A DNA stretch of 44,183 bases from Gemmataceae bacterium (GTDB taxonomy: Bacteria > Planctomycetota > Planctomycetia > Gemmatales > Gemmataceae): positions 1-44,183 of the forward strand of contig SHZY01000037.1 in the NCBI GenBank assembly GCA_009692065.1, written 5' to 3'. Below the pieces are notes generated by a model. That model was given only the letters and a program-made list of their open reading frames with translations, did no database searches and was not told the DNA's origin. Each line of letters begins with the position of its first letter. The stretch's first letter is position 1. This document shows, piece by piece, positions 31,816-39,051 of the stretch. A program made the translations under genes and the position numbers.

Positions 31816-33795
31816 ATGCGTACTCTTTCTTTTGGCCTGGCCGTGCTGTTGCTTGTCCTCTTGGCCTCGTCAGCGCCAGCCCAGCCGCCGCCGGCCATGA
31901 AGTTTAACGAAGTGCGCGAGATCGCCCCCGGCGTGTTCTTCCGCTTCTCGCAGATCAGCGCGACGGACAAGACGGTCGTGTTCGGCGGCAGCAACAATAT
32001 CTGGATCGTCTTCGAGGATTACGTCATGGTCTACGACGCCAACTTCCCCAAGGAAGCCGGCGACGTTATCGCGGCGATACGGAAAACAACCGATAAGCCG
32101 ATCCGCTACGTGCTCGATTCGCACCATCACGGCGATCACGCCTACGGCAACGCCATCTATGCCAAGGAGGGAGCGACCATCATTGCCCAAACGAATTGCG
32201 CTCGCCTTTTGCGCATCAACGGGCCGCAGGAATTCGCCGATGCCGGCAAAGGCAAGGAGGGCCGCAAGGACATCGCCGGCAGCTACCTCAAGGTCCCCGA
32301 TCTGATTTTCGACGAAAAGCTGGTCTTCTCGGACAAGAAGCAGCACGTCGAGCTGCTCTTCCTTGGCCACGCCCATACCGCGGGCGATGCCTTCTTGTAT
32401 TTGCCGAAGCACAAGATTCTTTGCACGGGCGACGCCTGCACGAATGGCCCGTTCAACTACATGGGGCACTCCGATTCGGCATCGTGGATTCGCGTGCTGG
32501 AGAAAGCCCAACAGCTCGACGTCAAGATCGTCTGTCCGGGTCACGGTCCACTGGCCGCCAAGGATGTGCTGACCAAGCAGCGGAGGTTTTTTGTCGAGCT
32601 GCGCGAGCATGTGAAAAAGGGCCTCGCCGCGGGAAAAGACTTCGAAGATATTTTGAAAAGCATCGACATGCCCTGGCACAAGGAATGGACCGAGATCGAA
32701 GCCAACACACGCAAGGCGGAGGCTCGCCATGTCTTCGACGAGTTGACCGGCCGAGCGATGCCATGGGACCTCATCGAAGATTTCGGCATCTATGAAGGGC
32801 CGTCGCCGACGAAGAAAGACAAGGGCTGGGCGGCGCCGAAGAAGATCGTGGTGCCGGCGCTGATGCCTGCCCGGCTGCGTGAGTTGAAGCTGATCGCGCC
32901 TGATGTGTTCTTCATCCCCGTCAAGACGGCCGACGAAGCCGCCAAGGAAGCCGCGGGCGCCGACGCGGTGCTTGGCTTCTGCACCTCGGATATCGTCGAC
33001 GCGAACCCGAAACTGCGCTGGATCCAGGTCGGCCACGCGGGCGTCGAGAAGGACCTGGTGCCCGAACTCGTGCGCAGCGACATCACGATGACTAACACCG
33101 CCCGGCTCTATGGCCCGAACGTCGCCGATCAAGCGATGGCATTGCTCCTGGCGCTGACGCGCGGGCTGGCGCCGGAACTTCACAAGCAAACCGCCTACAA
33201 GGAGCACTGGAAGAAACTCAAAGACACCTCGCACGCCCAGGAGTTGCACGGCAAGACGATGCTGATCGTCGGCATGGGCGGCATCGGCACGCAGATCGCA
33301 CGCCGGGCTGACGCCTTTGGCATGCGCGTCATCGCTGTCGATCCGAACGAAGCAATCGTCAAGCCGGCGTTTGTGTTCAGCCTCGATCGGCCTGCGAAAA
33401 TGATGGAGCTAATTCCCAAGGCCGATGTCGTCGTCCTCGCCTGCCCGTTGACGAAGGAAACCAAGGGGATGTTCGGGGCCAGCCAGTTCGACGCGATGAG
33501 GAAGTCCGCTCATTTCATCAACATCGCCCGCGGCGGACTCGTCGATCAAAAGGCGATGATGGCCGCGCTCAAGGAGGGGACGATTGCTGGCGCCGGGCTA
33601 GATGTGACCGACCCGGAGCCGCTGCCGGACGCGCATCCGCTGTGGAAGATGACCAACGTCGTCGTCAGTCCGCATATCGGCGGCCAGTCCAACGGGGCGC
33701 GAGACCGGGCCTGGCGGTTGTTCCGCGAGAACGTCCGCCGTTTTACCGCCGGTGAGCCGCTGCTGTGTGTTGTTGATAAGCAGAAGGGGTATTGA
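31816..33795 (+). CDS. Secreted fusion of a metallo-beta-lactamase-fold hydrolase and a D-2-hydroxyacid dehydrogenase
   Basis: A 659-residue protein in one uninterrupted frame. Residues 1-23 form a signal peptide ending SAPAQ. Residues about 30-325 are a metallo-beta-lactamase fold with all metal motifs: HHHGDH (103-108), GHAHTAGD (His187), CTGDAC (Asp206) and CPGHGP (His243). After a Lys/Pro-rich joint at about 330-343 comes a complete D-isomer-specific 2-hydroxyacid dehydrogenase (about 344-659). It has the NAD site GMGGIG (486-491), an Asp at 509 that favours NAD over NADP, and the catalytic triad Arg572, Glu601 and His620 with normal spacing. Each half is of normal family length. An exported NAD-dependent enzyme is unusual. 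The two activities could be coupled (inference). Confidence 0.85.
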   Translation: MRTLSFGLAVLLLVLLASSAPAQPPPAMKFNEVREIAPGVFFRFSQISATDKTVVFGGSNNIWIVFEDYVMVYDANFPKEAGDVIAAIRKTTDKPIRYVLDSHHHGDHAYGNAIYAKEGATIIAQTNCARLLRINGPQEFADAGKGKEGRKDIAGSYLKVPDLIFDEKLVFSDKKQHVELLFLGHAHTAGDAFLYLPKHKILCTGDACTNGPFNYMGHSDSASWIRVLEKAQQLDVKIVCPGHGPLAAKDVLTKQRRFFVELREHVKKGLAAGKDFEDILKSIDMPWHKEWTEIEANTRKAEARHVFDELTGRAMPWDLIEDFGIYEGPSPTKKDKGWAAPKKIVVPALMPARLRELKLIAPDVFFIPVKTADEAAKEAAGADAVLGFCTSDIVDANPKLRWIQVGHAGVEKDLVPELVRSDITMTNTARLYGPNVADQAMALLLALTRGLAPELHKQTAYKEHWKKLKDTSHAQELHGKTMLIVGMGGIGTQIARRADAFGMRVIAVDPNEAIVKPAFVFSLDRPAKMMELIPKADVVVLACPLTKETKGMFGASQFDAMRKSAHFINIARGGLVDQKAMMAALKEGTIAGAGLDVTDPEPLPDAHPLWKMTNVVVSPHIGGQSNGARDRAWRLFRENVRRFTAGEPLLCVVDKQKGY

Positions 33796-33801
33796 GCTTT
33801 C

Positions 33802-33844
33802 TTCGTTTAGCCCCCGTAAGACGCCATGCGGGCGCTAAACGAGG
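33802..33844. repeat. Palindromic repeat of the GCGCTAAACG family, copy 2
   Basis: TTCGTTTAGC at the left end pairs with GCTAAACGAG at the right, with CCCCCGT and GCGGGCG segments inside. It occupies the gap between the convergent fusion gene and the small gene ending at 33849. Confidence 0.8.
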
Positions 33845-33848
33845 ATGG

Positions 33849-34217
33849 TTAGAATTCTTTGCGTTCCAGGATCGCCCCGCCTTCCTTCTCGATGGCGCGA
33901 ACGATTGCGCTCAGCAGATCTTCCGCCTGGCGATTCACTTTGTTCACGCCGACGGCTCCGCTGGACAGCCAGGGCTTGTTCTTCTGTAGCACCAGCTCGT
34001 TTGCATCGGAGTAGGATTCTACCGAAATCTGGAAAACGCATTGAGGTGCAAATGCTCCCGCGATCAAAGCGACCACCGCGCTCCCCTTGGTTGCGGTGAA
34101 ACTCTTCGCGCCGTCCGCGATCGGCGTCAGCGAGAAGCCGAGGTCCTGGGCAGCGCGCCAGGCCGCTTTCAAGCAAATTGCCGCGTCTAGTTTCGTCAAG
34201 ATCTTGGTGCCAGGCAT
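33849..34217 (-). CDS. Small protein of unknown function
   Basis: A 122-residue protein with a strong ribosome binding site (GGAGGAGG) ahead of its ATG. It shows alternating helix and strand segments (LDAAICLKAAWRAAQDLGFS, KSFTATKGSAVVALIAG, CVFQISVESYSDANELVLQ, EDLLSAIVRAIEKEGGAIL). There is no signal peptide, although the middle is rather hydrophobic. The pattern suggests a compact alpha/beta fold, but I recognise no family. It is transcribed alone, convergent to the fusion gene and divergent from the glycine oxidase gene. Confidence 0.65.
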   Translation of the reverse strand: MPGTKILTKLDAAICLKAAWRAAQDLGFSLTPIADGAKSFTATKGSAVVALIAGAFAPQCVFQISVESYSDANELVLQKNKPWLSSGAVGVNKVNRQAEDLLSAIVRAIEKEGGAILERKEF

Positions 34218-34337
34218 GGCGGCCTCCTCCGCGTCGTTTCTTACATCATACGCATCGGCCTATCTTTGCGCGGATGAAATTAAGGCTTTTCGTTTGGTGA
34301 TGCTGCGTTTCCAGCGTGCGACGACTATAAATATGTC

Positions 34338-35441
34338 ATGGAGCGTAGCGGCGATGTCATTCTTGTCGGCGGCGGCGTCATCGGCCTGACGACGGCGTAC
34401 TTGCTGGCCCGCGATGGTGCGCGCGTCGTCATGTGCGAGCAGAGCCAGACGGGTACGGAGTCATCCTGGGCCGGCGCCGGCATCCTGCCTCCCAGCGATG
34501 TCCAGCACGCCCAGTATCCGCTCGATCGGCTACGCGCCTTGAGCGGAGCGATTTTTCCGGACCTCTCCAGTGAACTTCAGGTGCGCACTGGCATCGACAA
34601 CGGTTTCGTCCGCTGCGGGGGATTGGAGTTTCTCGGTGAAACCGGCCACGCTTCTGCCGACGAGTGGTACGGCCTCGGAGTTGCAACCAAACACTTGGCG
34701 GAAAAAGATGTATTGGCCCTGGAGCCGGGATTGGCCCCCGACCTGGGCGAGGCGGTTCACGTGCCCGGGGTGGCCCAGGTCCGCAATCCTCGCCATTTGC
34801 AAGCGTTGCGGGCCGCCTGTCTGGATACCGGCAAAGTCGCCATTCACGAGGAGATGGTTGTCGACGCTCTGGTCGTCGAATCGGGTCGCATCAAAGGAGT
34901 GCGCGCCGCCAACGAAATGTTTACAGGAGACCGGGTGCTGCTCGCCGCCGGCGCCTGGACCGATCGTCTGCTCGCACTGCTCGGGCTTCGGCTCAACATT
35001 CAGCCGGTGCGCGGACAGATCGCGTTGGTCAATCCCGGCAGGGTCCTGTTTCAACGCATCCTCCTGTGGGGATCTCGCTATCTCGTGCCCCGTCTTGATG
35101 GCCGGGTGTTGATCGGTTCGACGGAAGAGCACGTCGGTTACGACAAGACGACGACGGCAGCGGGAATCGAAGGGCTGCTCGCACTCGGACTGAAACTGGT
35201 GCCAGCGCTGGCCGGGGCAGCACTCGAGAAAACCTGGGCGGGGCTTCGGCCGGGCAGTCCGGATGGCTTGCCGTTCATCGGCCCCGTTCCTGGTGTCGAG
35301 AATTTGTTCGTCGCCGCGGGGCATTTTCGCGCTGGCATTCAGCTCTCGCCTGGCACGGCGCTGCTGCTGAAGGAAATGATGCTAGGTCAGCCGCTGACGA
35401 TGCCGATGGATGCGTTTCGCTTGGATCGACAACTGGAATGA
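34338..35441 (+). CDS. thiO: FAD-dependent glycine oxidase
   Basis: A 367-residue flavoprotein of the DAO family. It oxidises glycine (or another amine) to the imine, which ThiO uses to feed thiazole formation in thiamine synthesis. The N-terminal dinucleotide fold is VILVGGGVIGLTTAYLLARD with the acidic MCEQS at the strand end. ESSWAGAGILPP is the typical flavin loop, VRGQIALVNPGR the conserved middle motif, and LEKTWAGLRPGSPDGLPFIG plus NLFVAAGHFRAGIQLSPGTA close the family signature. No other thiamine gene is in the window, so another DAO-family amine oxidase remains possible. Its end meets a long palindromic repeat after 5 bases. Confidence 0.82.
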   Translation: MERSGDVILVGGGVIGLTTAYLLARDGARVVMCEQSQTGTESSWAGAGILPPSDVQHAQYPLDRLRALSGAIFPDLSSELQVRTGIDNGFVRCGGLEFLGETGHASADEWYGLGVATKHLAEKDVLALEPGLAPDLGEAVHVPGVAQVRNPRHLQALRAACLDTGKVAIHEEMVVDALVVESGRIKGVRAANEMFTGDRVLLAAGAWTDRLLALLGLRLNIQPVRGQIALVNPGRVLFQRILLWGSRYLVPRLDGRVLIGSTEEHVGYDKTTTAAGIEGLLALGLKLVPALAGAALEKTWAGLRPGSPDGLPFIGPVPGVENLFVAAGHFRAGIQLSPGTALLLKEMMLGQPLTMPMDAFRLDRQLE

Positions 35442-35446
35442 TTTGT

Positions 35447-35532
35447 GGGAGGGCGAGGCTCCTGCCGAGCCGGTGCTTGCAACTCGTCTTACTCATTTGC
35501 ACTCGCCGGCTCGGCGGGAGCCTCGCCCTCCC
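35447..35532. repeat. Palindromic repeat with 27-base arms
   Basis: Arms at 35447-35473 and 35506-35532 (begin GGGAGGGCGAGGCTCC) match at 26 of 27 positions with a 32-base loop. It starts 5 bases after the glycine oxidase stop and may also end its transcript, though no T run follows. Confidence 0.9.
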
Positions 35533-35577
35533 GAGACACTCCCCTTGTTTGCTGGATAGTCCAGAAAGGGATCCCCA

Positions 35578-37386
35578 ATGGAGCAAGCCGCCGTTCGCAG
35601 CTTGACGAAGCAACTGGCCGAGGATCTGGCCTGGCTGGAGCAGCACGCCTGCAGCCAGCCGCAGCATGCCGCCCAGGCGGGCGAGTTGCGCTATGCGGCC
35701 GCGTTGGTGCGAAATGTCGTCGGGCCGTTTCTCGAAGGGCAAGGGGCGGCGCCGCTGCATGTGGCGGTCGTCGGCGGCGCCGGCGCAGGCAAGAGCACCG
35801 TGGCGAACATGCTGTGCGGGGCCGGGCTTGCGGAGTCCAATCCCCAGGCCGGCTTCACCCGCCATCCCGTCGCCTACGCGCCCATAAATGCCGCGGTCGA
35901 CTGGCCCTCCAGTCTTGGATTCCTCGGCTCACTGCAACGACTCAACAAGAACGAGCCATCCAGTCTCGACGCGGATGTCTACCAGCTTCGCCGCGTCAGT
36001 CCGGAAGCCGGCCAGTTCGGCGTCCTCGACAAGTTCCTGGTCTGGGATTGCCCCGACATGACGACCTGGGTGGCCACGGGATACGTGCCGCGCTTACTCG
36101 AAGTCGCGGCCCTTGCCGATGTCGTCGTCTATGTCGCCTCCGATGAACGTTACAACGACGAGGTGCCGACGCAGTTTCTCAATTTGCTCTTGCGCTCTGG
36201 CAAGATGGTCGTCGTTTGCCTGGTGAAGATGCGCGAGGCCGACGCGCCTGCATTCGTCGCCCACTTTCAGCGTGAGGTGCTCGATCGGATGCCCGCCCGC
36301 GCGGTCGCCACGCTCACGGTGCCGCAACTGACACCGCTGCAGATCGTCGATCCTTGCCGCAATGCGCCGGAATATCGCGTGCCCATCGTCAATCAGATCT
36401 TCGTCTTGGGCGAGCCGCTCAGCGTCGCGCGCCAGCGTACCTTGAGGGCTGCGACCGGTTATCTGTCGAGCCATCAGCAGCACCTCGTGAGCGTTGCCCG
36501 CGACGATCTCCTCGCGCTCGAAGGTTGGCGGCAACTGGTGCGTGAAGGACAGTTGGAGTTCGACGACCGCTACCGCCGCGAGTTCTTGACGACCGAGCGG
36601 TTTCGCCGTTTTGATGAAGCGCTGGTTCGCTTGCTGGAGTTGCTCGAACTGCCGGGCGTTGGCCGATTCGCCAGCCTGACCCTGGGCGTCTTGCGCATGC
36701 CGTACACGTGGACCAAGCAGCTCTTTTCGTCGGTGTTGGCGCGGCCGGACCAGACCAGCATGCCCGAACGGCAAGTCCTCGAAAGCGCCCTGAGCGGCTG
36801 GATCGATCACTTCCGCAAGGAAGCGGCCAGCAAAGCCGCCACGCATCCGCTTTGGCAATACGTGCTTCAGGGATTCAATGCGGGGCTCGACACGCAAATC
36901 AAGGAGCGATTTAACGAATCGTTCCGAGGCTTCCAGATCAGCCTCGGCGACGAGGTCGAACGCACCGCGAGGGCAATCTACGAAGATCTCGAGAAAAGCC
37001 CGAACGCTCTCGCTGCCTTCCGCGGCACCAAGTTCACCCTTGAAGTTGTTACGATCACCGGATCAGCGGCGGCGATCCTTTTGGCTGTACCGACTTTCGG
37101 CGTAGGGCCTGCTATTGCAGCCGTGGCCATGGCTCCGCTCTCCGCATCCGTTATTCAGATGCTGACGGAGTTCTTCGGCAAGCAGTACGTCGAGTTCCAT
37201 CGCGAGCAGACCCGGGCCCGCCAGCAAGCGCTCGTCATGCAGTACATCTCGCAGCCGCTGACCGAATGGCTCACCCGCTGGCCCACCACCGGAGGCTCCG
37301 CGTACGAACGCTTGCAGTTGGTCCTCAAGCGATTCCCGGAGAACCTGCAGCAACTGGAAGCCGCCGTGGCAGCCGCGAACAAGTGA
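35578..37386 (+). CDS. Dynamin-like / YfjP-type large GTPase
   Basis: A 602-residue P-loop protein. The nucleotide site is GGAGAGKST (66-74), followed by a TRHP segment that may be the switch I Thr, and WDCPDMTTW as the G3 motif. The expected (N/T)KxD base-reading motif is replaced by VKMREAD, so guanine specificity is uncertain. Residues about 491-525 are strongly hydrophobic (ITGSAAAILLAVPTFGVGPA and following), a pattern seen in bacterial dynamin-like proteins that insert a hairpin into membranes. The rest is mostly helical. A membrane remodelling or surveillance role is inference. It has AAAGGGA before the ATG and stands alone. Confidence 0.75.
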   Translation: MEQAAVRSLTKQLAEDLAWLEQHACSQPQHAAQAGELRYAAALVRNVVGPFLEGQGAAPLHVAVVGGAGAGKSTVANMLCGAGLAESNPQAGFTRHPVAYAPINAAVDWPSSLGFLGSLQRLNKNEPSSLDADVYQLRRVSPEAGQFGVLDKFLVWDCPDMTTWVATGYVPRLLEVAALADVVVYVASDERYNDEVPTQFLNLLLRSGKMVVVCLVKMREADAPAFVAHFQREVLDRMPARAVATLTVPQLTPLQIVDPCRNAPEYRVPIVNQIFVLGEPLSVARQRTLRAATGYLSSHQQHLVSVARDDLLALEGWRQLVREGQLEFDDRYRREFLTTERFRRFDEALVRLLELLELPGVGRFASLTLGVLRMPYTWTKQLFSSVLARPDQTSMPERQVLESALSGWIDHFRKEAASKAATHPLWQYVLQGFNAGLDTQIKERFNESFRGFQISLGDEVERTARAIYEDLEKSPNALAAFRGTKFTLEVVTITGSAAAILLAVPTFGVGPAIAAVAMAPLSASVIQMLTEFFGKQYVEFHREQTRARQQALVMQYISQPLTEWLTRWPTTGGSAYERLQLVLKRFPENLQQLEAAVAAANK

Positions 37387-37394
37387 TCCCGGTC

Positions 37395-37421
37395 TTCGTT
37401 TAGCGCCCGCAGAACGCGGCC
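37395..37421. repeat. Half copy of the GCGCTAAACG family repeat
   Basis: CTTCGTTTAGCGCCCGCAG and following bases match one half of the repeats at 27330-27373 and 33802-33844. The other half is missing. Confidence 0.6.
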
Positions 37422-37434
37422 AGATACATGACGT

Positions 37435-38826
37435 TCACTTCGAAACCGCATGCAAGTCCTGCTGCGGCTGCCGTTGCCGCATTTTCTGTGGAATGAAGTA
37501 GAGCGGCAGCCCCACGCACAGGATGGCGACGCCGACCAGCGATTCAACCCGGCCGTTCTTCACGTCGTCAGCGACGGCGCCGGCCACAATGTAGAAGCAC
37601 CATCCCGAAAAAATGATCGGCAGGAGCGGGTAGATCGGCACGCGAAACGGACGGTGGAGATCAGGATCCAGCGTGCGCAGGCGGATCAGTGCGACGCCCG
37701 TCAAGCAAAAGAAACTCCAAAAGACGGCGACGGTGAGGCGGACCATGCTGTCGAAGCCGTCGCTGCCCATGCCGGCCAGCCAGACGCCGACGATCATGCC
37801 CGTCGAGATGACGCATTGAATCGCCAAGGCGCGCACCGGCGTCTTCATGCGTTTGCTCCAATGGCTCAACAACCTGAAGACGCGGTGATCCCTACCGAAC
37901 TCGGAGTAGATTCGCGCCGTGGTAAAAATCATGCCGTTGATCGCCCCCAGTGATGAGACCACGATCAGCACATTCATCGCGCGGGCGCCGTAGCCGGGCC
38001 AGACGAGATCGAGAATCCGCTGCGTGGCGAATTTCTCCTGGGCCCCGTCGAAGCCAAGAGCAAAGACGAATGCCAGGTTCACCGCCACGTAAATCACCGT
38101 CACCAGGGCCGTGCCGATCAAGAGGGCGAGCGGTATGTTGCGCGTGCGATTGTGAGCCTCGGACACGATGTAGGCGGCCTCATGCCAGCCGGAGTAAGTC
38201 CACAGTACGAAGATCATCGCCACGACGAACCAGCCGGCGCCCGCGGCGCGGGGATTCTCCGGAACCGCGAGATCGCCTCGCCCCCAGGTGAAACCAACCA
38301 GAATGATCGCGGTCAGGCCGAGCACCTTGGCGGTCGTCAACACATTCTGCGTGCCGGCCCCGACTCGGACACCAAGAACATTCACGAAGGTAAGCAATAG
38401 CACGGACGCCGCCGCCAGTACGTAGAGCATCCCGGAATCGGCATCGAAGCCGATCAGGGCGGCGGCGTATTTCCCGAAGAGATACGCCATGGCTGCGATG
38501 CTGCCCGATCGCGTCACCGAGAGTTGCGACCAGGCGAACAAGAACCCCGTCAGCGGACCAAACGCACGGGTAAGGTAAACGTATTCGCCGCCGGAGCGTG
38601 GATAGGTGCTGGCAAGCTCCGCAAAACAAAGAGCGCCGATCAGTGACAGCACCCCGCCGAGAACCCAAAGCCCAACGGCGATGGCCGGATGAGAGACCCT
38701 TTCAAAGATACCGTGCGGCGTGTCGAAAATGCCCACGCCGATGATGATGCCGACGATGATGCTGACGGCATCCCACAGGCCAAGCTTGGCCTCAATCGCG
38801 TCGTGGCGTTTCGAGCTGGTATCCAT
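37435..38826 (-). CDS. APC-family amino-acid permease
   Basis: A 463-residue inner-membrane transporter with about 12 hydrophobic spans. The first span carries the unwound substrate and sodium/proton site (SIIVGIIIGVGIFDTPHGIF), followed by the family signature around CFAELASTYPRSGGEYVYL. Later segments such as FVLWTYSGWHEAAYIVSEAH and SLGAINGMIFTTARIYSEFG also fit the APC superfamily. It imports or exchanges an amino acid or related amine; which one cannot be read. It starts divergently from recQ with about 225 bases between, including a palindromic repeat. Confidence 0.88.
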   Translation of the reverse strand: MDTSSKRHDAIEAKLGLWDAVSIIVGIIIGVGIFDTPHGIFERVSHPAIAVGLWVLGGVLSLIGALCFAELASTYPRSGGEYVYLTRAFGPLTGFLFAWSQLSVTRSGSIAAMAYLFGKYAAALIGFDADSGMLYVLAAASVLLLTFVNVLGVRVGAGTQNVLTTAKVLGLTAIILVGFTWGRGDLAVPENPRAAGAGWFVVAMIFVLWTYSGWHEAAYIVSEAHNRTRNIPLALLIGTALVTVIYVAVNLAFVFALGFDGAQEKFATQRILDLVWPGYGARAMNVLIVVSSLGAINGMIFTTARIYSEFGRDHRVFRLLSHWSKRMKTPVRALAIQCVISTGMIVGVWLAGMGSDGFDSMVRLTVAVFWSFFCLTGVALIRLRTLDPDLHRPFRVPIYPLLPIIFSGWCFYIVAGAVADDVKNGRVESLVGVAILCVGLPLYFIPQKMRQRQPQQDLHAVSK

Positions 38827-38967
38827 GCCACGGTTCCCGAGAGAGTCCGTGCGGCATCCATTTCCTGGCTGACAGGTTCATGGTATCCGCTGGGCGGGAG
38901 TTGGTGCCAGTGGAATTTGGGATTTGTCAGGCTCGAATTGCTCGACCGCAGCTGGCAGGTTCTCGTA

Positions 38968-39022
38968 TTAGCCGGACGCGCCAGCGACGGACAGGTAATC
39001 CGTCGCTGGCGCGTTCGGCTAA
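38968..39022. repeat. Palindromic repeat with 23-base arms upstream of recQ
   Basis: Arms at 38968-38990 and 39000-39022 (begin TTAGCCGGACGCGCC) match at 22 of 23 positions around a 9-base loop. It ends 30 bases before the recQ ATG, so it would lie in the promoter or leader. Confidence 0.9.
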
Positions 39023-39051
39023 CATGCTTGCTGGCGAATAGAATACCCCCC

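Noticed and set aside
38689-39051. N-terminal extension of RecQ by 121 codons
   Set aside because: The extension reads through the divergent permease start and a palindromic repeat, and family homology begins at MIADLKKLIQKHWGF.
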